Below are positions 5,711-13,113 of a stretch of 16,313 bases of DNA, piece by piece. The notes beneath the pieces are model-generated. The model was not told where the DNA came from. It ran no database searches and worked only from the letters and a program-made list of their open reading frames with translations. Source of the DNA: JAJTFW01 sp031411335 (GTDB lineage Bacteria > Bacteroidota > Bacteroidia > AKYH767-A > OLB10); contig JANOAX010000268.1 in NCBI GenBank assembly GCA_031411335.1, positions 1 through 16,313 on the forward strand, read 5' to 3'. Positions within the stretch are counted from its first letter, which is position 1. Each line of letters begins with the position of its first letter. A program made the translations under genes and the position numbers.

Positions 5711-7019
5711 AATTTTTAACAAATCGCTGTTGCCTATTTCCATTTTTCAAAATATAAATCCCACGAGGCCATGAAGCAATTAAAATGCTATTCATTCCTG
5801 GTTTAGCTACTTGACTCCATTGAATTTGTCCAAGTGAATTATAGATTTCAATTGAATTATTATTTTCATTTGATTTTATTTCAAAGGAAATTAAATCTTG
5901 CGCAGGGTTAGGATAGACAGTAATTTTATCATTATTAGTATTGTTTTCTTCTAATCCTACCGAGCTAACGGTGAACATTTCAATACTGGTCAAAATGTTG
6001 AATGGCAAAGTGGTTCCACCCGCAATAATAAATTTATTGTTTAATGAAGTTGCAGCTGCAAATGTTCTTGCGGTTGCTAATGAGTCAATAGTCCATGTTC
6101 CACTAACAGTGTTGTACATATCTACACGTTTAGAAGATACAGATGTGTTTGCATCTGATCCGCCTGCAAATATTGCTTTAGTCCCAACTCCTGCTGCACT
6201 TAAAAATGCTCTTGCTTGAGATAGTGAATCAATGCTCCATGTTCCGGTGCTCAGGTCATAGATGTCTACTCTATTACTTTCCTGACCTAAAGAATCAATA
6301 CCGCCTGCAATAAATATTTTACCACCTGCGGCACATGCCGTGCTATTATTGCGTGCCTTTGAAAGGGTAGCTGTTGTCCAGGTATAGGTGTTTGTATTTA
6401 GGATATCAACTGTATTGAAAACATTGCCTGCTAAATCACTTCCTCCTGCAAAAATCGCGATGGAGTCCGTGCCTGCTCCGCATAAATTATAGCGTGCAAC
6501 TGATAAGTTGGTAATAAACCATGTTGAGTTTACTGTATTAAAAATTTCAACATTGCTATATAGTATACCTTGATTGTCATCTACCCCACCAGCGAAAATA
6601 ATTCGATTGGTTGTTGAAGCAGCTGCCAATTTATATCGAGCAGCCGTCAAACTTGTAGTACTCCATTGCGAAGTGGTGGTATTATAAATATCTATTTGGT
6701 CATAAATGGCAAAGATCCAATCATTGTTTCCTCCAGCAAAGGCAATTTTATCGCCGGCTCCTGCACCACTTAACCAAGTTCTTCCGAAAGATAGATTATT
6801 CCCCGCCCAGGTATTTGTTGTTGAATTGTAAATGTCAGAAACTCCAGGAGGAATGGAAATTTGTCCAATTCCACCAGCTACAATTGCCGTGTTCCCTGTA
6901 GCTCCTGCAGCTAATAGATAACGTCCTGAGGATAAGTTGGCGGTTGTCCATTGTGCAGTTGCTGCAAATGGAACTAATACAGATAGTAATAATATAATAT
7001 TTAAAAGTCTATGCTTCAT
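5709..7019 (-). CDS. Secreted seven-unit kelch-repeat protein with T9SS type A sorting domain
   Basis: The 436-residue protein begins with a signal peptide, MKHRLLNIILLLSVLVPFAATA|Q (cleavage near residue 22). Seven kelch units follow, each with an Arg-led strand, an AGG motif (AGGIGQ, AGGNND, AGGVDD, AGGSDL, AGGIDS, AGGSDA, AGGTTL) and a V/I-x-I/M-Y/F-N-x-x-x-x-x-W strand. This fits a seven-bladed beta-propeller in which the first strand, QWTTANL, could close the ring with the last unit. Residues 365-436 are the sorting domain (VYPNPAQD, IEIYNSLGQ, GIYILK). Kelch propellers usually bind proteins or sugars; galactose-oxidase-type catalytic residues are not evident. Upstream on the minus strand, TACTTTTA is a near match to the -7 element, but no good -33 box is seen. 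Another T9SS gene lies upstream on the same strand, separated by a terminator. Confidence 0.9.
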   Translation of the reverse strand: MKHRLLNIILLLSVLVPFAATAQWTTANLSSGRYLLAAGATGNTAIVAGGIGQISIPPGVSDIYNSTTNTWAGNNLSFGRTWLSGAGAGDKIAFAGGNNDWIFAIYDQIDIYNTTTSQWSTTSLTAARYKLAAASTTNRIIFAGGVDDNQGILYSNVEIFNTVNSTWFITNLSVARYNLCGAGTDSIAIFAGGSDLAGNVFNTVDILNTNTYTWTTATLSKARNNSTACAAGGKIFIAGGIDSLGQESNRVDIYDLSTGTWSIDSLSQARAFLSAAGVGTKAIFAGGSDANTSVSSKRVDMYNTVSGTWTIDSLATARTFAAATSLNNKFIIAGGTTLPFNILTSIEMFTVSSVGLEENNTNNDKITVYPNPAQDLISFEIKSNENNNSIEIYNSLGQIQWSQVAKPGMNSILIASWPRGIYILKNGNRQQRFVKN

Positions 7020-7098
7020 TTTTTTTAATTTGATATATTTTGTAAAAGTATAAACATGAAGTAGGAAATTGAATACTAAATTGAATTATTAAGAAATA

Positions 7099-7114
7099 TC
7101 CCTATAAATAGGGA
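7099..7114. other. Short inverted repeat (TCCCTAT-AA-ATAGGGA)
   Basis: A perfect 7-bp inverted repeat with a 2-nt centre lies between the two minus-strand secreted genes, just past the T-rich tail of the 7120-7163 terminator and about 80 nt upstream of the kelch start. It could be an operator for the kelch gene or an extra part of the terminator; no regulator is identified. Confidence 0.4.
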
Positions 7115-7119
7115 ATAAA

Positions 7120-7163
7120 ATAAAGCCGCAGCGTATCTCTGTGTGGGATTGCTACGGCTTTAT
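7120..7163 (-). terminator. Rho-independent-type terminator of the 7208-7891 gene
   Basis: ATAAAGCCG (7120-7128) pairs perfectly with CGGCTTTAT (7155-7163). The stem continues with AGC/GCT after one mismatch, giving 13 positions in all around an 18-nt loop. Read on the minus strand, the 3' arm is followed by TTTATT. It starts 45 nt beyond the stop codon of the CARDB-like gene, the expected position, and should separate that gene from the kelch gene. Confidence 0.7.
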
Positions 7164-7207
7164 GTACAAAGCGGAAAAGTCTAATCTTACTATTCTTATC
7201 AGAAAAG

Positions 7208-7891
7208 CTAATCTTGTTTCATTAAACGGAATGTCGATCGATGAATTCCGCTACCAATAATTTCTAATAAATACAGTCCGGCTGGCAAATCAGCTAAATT
7301 AAGGGACGTTTTGTAGGCTGATCCCAAATTTTCATTTCTGATTTCCTGCCCTAAACCGTTTATAATTCTTACGCTTTCAAGCCGTATTTCTGGACTCCAT
7401 ATTTGAGCAAAATCAGTCGCAGGATTGGGATAAATACTTAAACCAGGAATTTCAGTTGGGTCATCTATACCAATCGACTGGTTGTTGATGAAGAAAGTTG
7501 TGAAGGTGGCAGTATCTACTGTTAATGCTTGTAAGCTATGCGGCCAAACAACGACTACATTGTTTCCTGGTCGGAACACAGATCCATCAAATAAGTATCC
7601 ACCAGGAGGGAAAAAGCTTAACGTATCTCCTGGATTGATCGTGAATATCGTGGTTTGATTGTAATAGATGTAGGAGAAAACATTGCTATCTGTTCTGAGT
7701 ATAATCTGTAAAGGACCTGTATAAGCTGATGTTCCTATGTTTTCTACCGTAGCGCCAAGAGGCAAAATTTGACCATCATACACCGTATCGGGCCAATTGA
7801 TAATAGTATTTACCCGCAAATGCGCCTGCCCAGAGACAACTCCTGCATTTAGAAGGAGTAAAAAGAAACAAGTCTTGAGGATGCGTAGCAT
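7208..7891 (-). CDS. Small secreted CARDB-like protein with T9SS type A sorting domain
   Basis: The 227-residue protein has a signal peptide (MLRILKTCFFLLLLNAGVVSG, cleavage near residue 21). A single beta-sandwich-like domain at about 23-125 has the CARDB-type pattern: VNTIINWPDTVYDGQ, then ATVENIGTSAYTGPLQI, then a late PGNNVVVVWP. CARDB domains resemble adhesion domains and often sit in extracellular proteins. A linker is followed by a standard sorting domain at 150-227 (LSIYPNPATD, VRIINGLGQEI, LPAGLYLLEI). The partner or ligand is unknown. It is divergent from the helical gene starting at 7992, with a shared 100-nt upstream region in which I see no convincing promoter in this direction. 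Confidence 0.85.
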   Translation of the reverse strand: MLRILKTCFFLLLLNAGVVSGQAHLRVNTIINWPDTVYDGQILPLGATVENIGTSAYTGPLQIILRTDSNVFSYIYYNQTTIFTINPGDTLSFFPPGGYLFDGSVFRPGNNVVVVWPHSLQALTVDTATFTTFFINNQSIGIDDPTEIPGLSIYPNPATDFAQIWSPEIRLESVRIINGLGQEIRNENLGSAYKTSLNLADLPAGLYLLEIIGSGIHRSTFRLMKQD

Positions 7892-7991
7892 TTCTTGGGA
7901 TTCAGGTTATTTATTAAATCAAAGCTACGGAACCGACTTGGTACTGGAAAACATATTTTTTTTATATCTTACGCGTTCAAATTGCATTGAA

Positions 7992-9446
7992 ATGGACCAT
8001 CTCCCCCGTTTAGTAAAATCACTTAATAAAGAACAAGTAAGGTACTTTAAACTCTTCGCTAGTCGTACACAGCAGTCGTTTGAACGGAAAGACATCCAGC
8101 TTTTCGACTTTTTAAGGAAGAATGATGAGGACAAAGAGGAAGCATTCATGCAAAAACTCTATCCCTCCGATTCAAAGAATGCTTGGTATCGTTTAAAGAA
8201 TCGATTGCTGAGTGATTTGAATAAATCATTGTCGGTGTTGCATTACGAAGATGATGCATTTGTACACGCCTGTCATATGCTCGCTTTGTATAAGTTTTTT
8301 TTCAGTAAAAATTTGTTGGAAGAAGCGCGTTATTATTTACGCCGTTGTGAACGCAGCGCAGAGTCGATTGAGAATTATGAATTGCTGGATATTGTTTTTG
8401 GAGAATACATTCGTGTTTCACATGAGTCGTTACAAGTAGATCCTCAAAAATTCATCGACAAAAGAAAGGAAAATCGTCAACGATTGGAAGACATTCGTGC
8501 TATTGATGATTTGTTGGCCGTAGTAACGTATCGATTGAAAACAACGCAAAATTTTGCGCCAGATCGCAATCCATTTCTTGATCTTTTAAAGAAAACTACG
8601 GACGATTTTATCAAGGATCGTGATTTAAAAAATAGTCCTCAACTTCGTTTTCGTATCTACCGTGCCGTTAGTCAAGTTTTATTACAACGTCACGAGTATA
8701 AACCTCTCGAACAATACCTACTTTCTGCCTTTAAAGAATTTGAGAAAGATGAACTCTTTAATCGCTCAAATCACGATACCAAGTTGCAGATGTTAACCTA
8801 TATCGTAAATACATTGTTTAAGACGGATAAGCTAAAACAAAGTTTGCTTTGGGCGGAGAAGTTGAAGGTAGCGATGGATGAATTTAATCAATTGCTTTTC
8901 GATAAATATTTTTTCTTTTATTACAATGCACTCGTAATAAATTATTCGGTTTTGGATCCGATACAAGCCATCACAATTCTTGAAGATTTAAAGGATCAGT
9001 CGCGTATTAAATCGAATGCTTATTATTTATGGTTTGTGTATTTGAATTTGGCCGTTTTGCATTTTGATCAAACGAATTATAAAGTGGCCATTAAACATTT
9101 TGGTAAACTTTCTTTGTTAGATGGATTTAAAAGCGCTGATGCCTCTTTGCGTTTGAAAATTTCGATCGGAGAATTACTCAATAGATATGAATTGCAACAA
9201 ATGGACGTACTCGAGTATAAAATGAATCGACTCTCTAAGGAATATAAAAAACTGATCGCCGACGAAGATCACTATGCCGAAAGAGAGATTCTCGAGATCC
9301 TAAAACGAATGTTGAATGTAGCCGATGTCAAGAAGGATGTTAAATTGATGGATAAAATGAGGACATTTTCCGATTGGACACGTAAGAATTATGAAGGGGA
9401 TGGTGTCATCATAGACTATGGAAACTGGGTAAGAATGCATATTTAA
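7992..9446 (+). CDS. Conserved-type helical protein of unknown function (possibly TPR-like)
   Basis: I do not recognise a named family. The frame is open further upstream to 7797, but that part runs antisense through the CARDB-like gene and reads like non-coding translation. The ATG at 7992 gives a natural start (MDHLPRLVKSLNKEQVRYFKLF) and 484 residues. The protein lacks a signal peptide or membrane segment, is rich in Lys, Asp, Glu, Leu and Tyr, and is almost entirely helical by inspection, with paired amphipathic helices around 100-140, 270-330 and 340-420. This would fit a TPR-like or other alpha-solenoid scaffold in the cytosol. It is divergent from the secreted gene upstream. No catalytic motif is visible. 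Its codon and composition pattern looks like that of neighbouring housekeeping genes, which suggests a native gene. Confidence 0.82.
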   Translation: MDHLPRLVKSLNKEQVRYFKLFASRTQQSFERKDIQLFDFLRKNDEDKEEAFMQKLYPSDSKNAWYRLKNRLLSDLNKSLSVLHYEDDAFVHACHMLALYKFFFSKNLLEEARYYLRRCERSAESIENYELLDIVFGEYIRVSHESLQVDPQKFIDKRKENRQRLEDIRAIDDLLAVVTYRLKTTQNFAPDRNPFLDLLKKTTDDFIKDRDLKNSPQLRFRIYRAVSQVLLQRHEYKPLEQYLLSAFKEFEKDELFNRSNHDTKLQMLTYIVNTLFKTDKLKQSLLWAEKLKVAMDEFNQLLFDKYFFFYYNALVINYSVLDPIQAITILEDLKDQSRIKSNAYYLWFVYLNLAVLHFDQTNYKVAIKHFGKLSLLDGFKSADASLRLKISIGELLNRYELQQMDVLEYKMNRLSKEYKKLIADEDHYAEREILEILKRMLNVADVKKDVKLMDKMRTFSDWTRKNYEGDGVIIDYGNWVRMHI

Positions 9447-9558
9447 CTCCTTTTATGTCTTTTTTTATTGATATAAAGGAGCTTATCTTAGGACTTGGTT
9501 AGGGTTATAAGCCACGATTGTTCTCGATTGAATGCGTAATAATTTGTGAAAATCAACT

Positions 9559-9588
9559 TTTGCCTTCGGAAGTCAAAAAGTACTTTTG
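9559..9588 (+). promoter_or_regulatory. Bacteroidota-type promoter for the PKD-repeat gene
   Basis: TTTG at 9559-9562 (-33 element) and TACTTTTG at 9581-9588 (exact TAnnTTTG -7 element) are separated by 18 nt, within the known spacing. Transcription would start near 9595, leaving a leader of about 25 nt before the ATG at 9621. This is the best promoter match in the window. Confidence 0.65.
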
Positions 9589-9620
9589 ATTCATAGTTCA
9601 ACCCCAACCACCAGTACCCA

Positions 9621-12143
9621 ATGAAAAAGCTCACCTTATTACTTGCCTTCTTTTTATTCTTCTTCAGTCAAAATGCATCGGCACAATGTCAAGCGTCTTT
9701 TGTTTATAATCAACAAGCAGGATCTAATACGGTTTCATTTGTAAATACAAGTACTGGAAATTATTCAGTGCTGTCATGGTACTTGGGTGATGGTAGTACT
9801 GCAAATACATCAAACGTTACGCATACTTATGCACCCGGAATTTATGGTGTTTGTTTAACGGTATGGGATAGTATTAATGGTTGTCAGTCTACATTCTGCG
9901 ATACTCTTTATTTAAATACTTCTGCAACTTGTCAAGCGAGCTTCACCACCACGTATCAAGGAAATCTCATTCAGTTTTTAAATAATTCAACCGGACCGTA
10001 TACTCAAGTATATTGGGATTTTGGTGATGGTACGAATTCAACAATCATTAGTCCATGGCATCAATTTTCTCAACCCGGAGTGTATACCGTTTGCTTAACA
10101 GTGGAAGATAGTGCTACTTCCTGTTTCGATACGTATTGTCAAACCGTCGCATATCAAGGAACCGGAAATTGTGATGCTTCATTTTCATGGGTTGATAGTG
10201 CTGGCTTCACTTGGTTTTTACCAACTGTTTACAACCCTAACTATTATTATTACTGGAGTTTTGGTGATGGAAATTCATCCACTCAAATTTATCCCGTTCA
10301 TCAATATGCTTCACAAGGAACTTTTTTAGCTTGCTTAACATTGATTGATTCATCAACAAATTGTTTTACTACATTCTGTGATTCGGTTTCTAATTTGCCT
10401 CCTTCAGGATGTGCGGCCGGATTTAGTTATCAGGTTTCGAATGGAACAAGTTACTTCTATGGATATAACACTGGACTTGGTAGTGTCGCTAATTACTCTT
10501 GGAGTTTTGGAGATGGTACTACTGGTACAGGAAGTAATCCAATTCATACTTATAATGCAAGTGGAATTTATACCGTTTGTTTAATCATTCAAACATTTAA
10601 TGGTTGTATTGATACTGTATGTAACTTAATTCAAATTCCAGTATTTAATCCATGCAATGCAATCATTTCTTATCAAGCTTCAAATTTTGTTGGTACTTTC
10701 TCGGGGAGTTCATCAGGAGGTACTGTTAATTCATGGGCGTGGTATTTCTCTGACGGAACAACCGCATCTGGACAAAATGTAAATCACACTTTCCCTGATA
10801 CTGGATTTTATTATGTTTGTTTATACATCACTACTTCCAATGGATGTTTTGATTCTACTTGTCAACAAGTGTATATTCCAGGAACGAGCGGAAATTGTCT
10901 TCCTTATTTCACTTACAATGTAGGTGCAAATAATATGGTGGCATTTACCAATCAATCACAAGGAAATCCTACTAATTATTATTGGAGTTTTGGAGATGGA
11001 TCTTCATCAACAAGTGTGAATCCAACGCATATGTATGCTCAAAATGGAATGTATATCGCCTGCTTAACCGTAGTGGATTCTTCCGCTGGTTGCAGTGCTA
11101 CTTACTGCGATACCATCATAGTAGGTGTAATGGGAAATTGTGATGCGCAATTCCAGTATTTTGATAGTCTAGGAACCTATTTCTTCTTCCCAATAAATAA
11201 CCCTAACTATTATTATCATTGGAATTTTGGAGATGGATTTGTGAGTAATGCCATGTATCCTAATCATTATTATTCTTCAAGTGGATGGTATAATGTATGT
11301 TTAACAGTTATCGATAGTTTGAATAACTGTTCTGATACTTGGTGCGACTCTATTTATGTTCCAAACTCTGCAGGATGTCAAGCTTACTTCACTTATTCAG
11401 TAGATACTGTAACAGGAGCAGTTACTTTTATTAATCAATCGCAAGGTGCATTTACCAATAGTATTTGGTCGTTTGGCGATGGCACGAGTTCTACTTCAAC
11501 ATCCCCTTCACATGTGTATTCAAGTCCTGGAACTTATCTTGTATGTTTAACTATTTTAGGAAGTAACTGTCAAGATTCTTATTGTGATTCTGTGGTCATC
11601 GGTTCTGGTGTCAATTGTATCCCGCAGTTGTATGCGGTTCCTGATACCACTTTTGGAAATGGAAATGTTTATTTCTTTATCGGAAATACATGTCCGGGCT
11701 GGCAGTATGTTTGGAATTTTGGAGATAGTACCACGGGTGCAGGAACCGGTCCTTTCACACATCAATACAACGCAACAGGATGGTATACGGTATGTATTAC
11801 AGCGTATGATAATTTTGGCAATTCCATTACCATTTGTGATAGCGTATATGCCTTACGGTTAGCTTCCGGTATTGATGAAACTATTCTTTCTTCTTCATTT
11901 AATCTCTTCCCCAACCCTTCTCAAGGAACTATTAATATTCAATTCGAATTATCAAAATCCACGTCTTTTTCAATAGAGATCTTAAGCATTCAAGGACAAC
12001 TGATCCAAAGCAGAGTACAGGAACATCCCTCAGGCGTATCACAAATGCGCTTCGACCTATCTGCTTTGGAGTCCGGAATGTATATGATCCGTGTAAAAAC
12101 TGCTGAAGAACAAATTAATTCGCGATTTTCAATTCAGCAATAA
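9621..12143 (+). CDS. Secreted protein with nine PKD-like repeats and T9SS type A sorting domain
   Basis: The 840-residue protein starts with a signal peptide (MKKLTLLLAFFLFFFSQNASA|Q, cleavage near residue 21). Nine PKD-like repeats of 79-81 residues begin at Cys23, 104, 184, 264, 345, 426, 507, 586 and 666; most carry the PKD hallmark W-x-FGDG and a following H-x-Y and G-x-Y-x-V-C-L-T strand. The fifth has YFSDG and the ninth WNFGDS. The T9SS sorting domain occupies about 752-840 (LFPNPSQG, IEILSIQGQLI, SGMYMIRV). PKD domains are extracellular beta-sandwiches found in adhesins and in spacers of surface enzymes; no catalytic domain is present, so an adhesive, structural or matrix role is likely. 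It appears to be a single-gene unit, with its own promoter and a strong terminator. Confidence 0.93.
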   Translation: MKKLTLLLAFFLFFFSQNASAQCQASFVYNQQAGSNTVSFVNTSTGNYSVLSWYLGDGSTANTSNVTHTYAPGIYGVCLTVWDSINGCQSTFCDTLYLNTSATCQASFTTTYQGNLIQFLNNSTGPYTQVYWDFGDGTNSTIISPWHQFSQPGVYTVCLTVEDSATSCFDTYCQTVAYQGTGNCDASFSWVDSAGFTWFLPTVYNPNYYYYWSFGDGNSSTQIYPVHQYASQGTFLACLTLIDSSTNCFTTFCDSVSNLPPSGCAAGFSYQVSNGTSYFYGYNTGLGSVANYSWSFGDGTTGTGSNPIHTYNASGIYTVCLIIQTFNGCIDTVCNLIQIPVFNPCNAIISYQASNFVGTFSGSSSGGTVNSWAWYFSDGTTASGQNVNHTFPDTGFYYVCLYITTSNGCFDSTCQQVYIPGTSGNCLPYFTYNVGANNMVAFTNQSQGNPTNYYWSFGDGSSSTSVNPTHMYAQNGMYIACLTVVDSSAGCSATYCDTIIVGVMGNCDAQFQYFDSLGTYFFFPINNPNYYYHWNFGDGFVSNAMYPNHYYSSSGWYNVCLTVIDSLNNCSDTWCDSIYVPNSAGCQAYFTYSVDTVTGAVTFINQSQGAFTNSIWSFGDGTSSTSTSPSHVYSSPGTYLVCLTILGSNCQDSYCDSVVIGSGVNCIPQLYAVPDTTFGNGNVYFFIGNTCPGWQYVWNFGDSTTGAGTGPFTHQYNATGWYTVCITAYDNFGNSITICDSVYALRLASGIDETILSSSFNLFPNPSQGTINIQFELSKSTSFSIEILSIQGQLIQSRVQEHPSGVSQMRFDLSALESGMYMIRVKTAEEQINSRFSIQQ
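9687..11852 (+). repeat. Nine coding tandem repeats of about 240 bp (PKD-like, four Cys each)
   Basis: Repeat starts are at about 9687, 9930, 10170, 10410, 10653, 10896, 11139, 11376 and 11616. Eight of the nine have Cys at the start, in the VCLT strand, in a GC/SC/NC turn and in a final (Y/F/W/V/T)C strand. The ninth keeps four Cys but shifts one of them (Cys691). The repeats differ a good deal in DNA sequence, so the array is old, except for the similar segments 10233-10270 and 11199-11236. Confidence 0.85.
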
Positions 12144-12167
12144 TCCGCGTTGACCGGAATGCGGATC

Positions 12168-12200
12168 GCCGTCCCGATTTTTATCGGGACGGCTTTTTTT
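12168..12200 (+). terminator. Strong rho-independent terminator after the PKD-repeat gene
   Basis: A perfect 11-bp stem, GCCGTCCCGAT (12168-12178) with ATCGGGACGGC (12183-12193), closes a TTTT loop and is followed by seven T residues. It lies 24 nt after the stop codon and is the clearest terminator in the window. Nothing else is recognised between it and the glycosyltransferase at 12355. Confidence 0.93.
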
Positions 12201-12354
12201 ATTGATTATCCGTTGGGAATGAAGTAGCTTTTAAGTTTTTGACATTTTGCTTTTAATGGTTAGAATCATAGAGATAGCCGAAGTGATCATCTACCTATTC
12301 GTGACTAGATAAAGGTTTGCCAAAAAAAACGTTACTTTGTATCCCATTCCGTCT

Positions 12355-13113
12355 ATGCCTACCTTATCCGTTGTCATTATCACTTTTAATGAAGAGAATA
12401 ATATCCTTCGCTGCCTGCAAAGTGTGGAAGGAATTGCCGATGAAATTGTAGTGGTAGATTCTGGATCGACTGATCATACGCTAGAAATCTGTAAAGGCAG
12501 GAATGTAAAAGTGATACACCAGGATTTTTTGGGGTATATCGAACAAAAGAATTTCGCAACCGATCAAGCTTCTTCCGAATGGATTCTTTCCTTAGATGCC
12601 GATGAAGCACTTTCAACCGAGTTGAAAGCAAGTATTCAACAGGCTTTGTCGAATCCAACGGCCTCTGGTTATTTAATGAATCGACTTACCAATTTTTGCG
12701 GACATTGGGTGAAGCACTGCGGATGGTATCCCGATCGTAAATTAAGATTGTATCTAAAAGGAAAAGGAAAATGGGACGGTGTGAATCCACATGATCACTT
12801 CGATTTGTTTGAAGGAAAGCCAGCTTCTTTATATGGTGATATTTTGCATTATTCTTATAACACAATTTCAGATCATATCAACCAAATTGATCGCTTCAGT
12901 ACCATCGGCGCCACAGCCATGTACGAGAAAGGAATGAGCTCGAGCATTGCTAAAATAATTTATAAACCCATTGCACGCTTTCTTAAAAATTATATTGTGT
13001 GGTCGGGTTTTAGGGATGGACTCACAGGATATATTATCGCAAAGAATAGTGCTCATGCCGTTTTTCTAAAATATTTGCGCTTGTATTATCTTCAAAAAGG
13101 AAAAACAATATGA
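12355..13113 (+). CDS. GT2 glycosyltransferase (WaaE/KdtX-like)
   Basis: The ATG at 12355 gives 252 residues starting MPTLSVVIITFNEENNI, the standard GT-A N-terminus; an in-frame TTG six codons upstream is not needed. Other motifs are EIVVVDSGSTDHT at 30-42 (nucleotide-sugar binding), LSLDADEALS at 79-88 (the DxD metal site, Asp81-Asp83), and GHWVKHCGWYPDRKLRLY at 116-133 followed by GKWDGVNPHDHF at 138-149. These blocks are typical of the WaaE/KdtX subfamily, whose known members add sugars to the lipopolysaccharide inner core at the cytosolic membrane face. The C-terminal amphipathic region fits membrane association. Donor and acceptor are not known. The last codons overlap the next gene by 4 nt (ATGA), a sign of translational coupling. 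Confidence 0.88.
   Translation: MPTLSVVIITFNEENNILRCLQSVEGIADEIVVVDSGSTDHTLEICKGRNVKVIHQDFLGYIEQKNFATDQASSEWILSLDADEALSTELKASIQQALSNPTASGYLMNRLTNFCGHWVKHCGWYPDRKLRLYLKGKGKWDGVNPHDHFDLFEGKPASLYGDILHYSYNTISDHINQIDRFSTIGATAMYEKGMSSSIAKIIYKPIARFLKNYIVWSGFRDGLTGYIIAKNSAHAVFLKYLRLYYLQKGKTI

Noticed and set aside
5941..6219. 92-residue plus-strand reading frame inside the kelch gene
   Set aside because: It is antisense to a clear kelch-repeat coding region and reflects the repetitive composition of that gene.
7797..7991. N-terminal extension of the helical protein by 65 residues
   Set aside because: The part up to 7891 lies antisense to the well-supported secreted gene and the translation looks non-coding; the ATG at 7992 gives a natural N-terminus.
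9447..9481. Hairpin CTCCTTT / AAAGGAG after the helical gene as a terminator
   Set aside because: It has a 7-bp AT-rich stem with a 21-nt loop, and the T-run lies in the loop rather than after the stem.
12316..12339. TTTG and TTACTTTG as promoter of the GT2 gene
   Set aside because: The -7 box has one mismatch and the spacer is only 12 nt, shorter than the usual 17-23, so it is too weak to list.
12337..12354. TTG start six codons before the GT2 ATG
   Set aside because: The ATG at 12355 begins directly at the conserved N-terminal strand; the extra residues add nothing.
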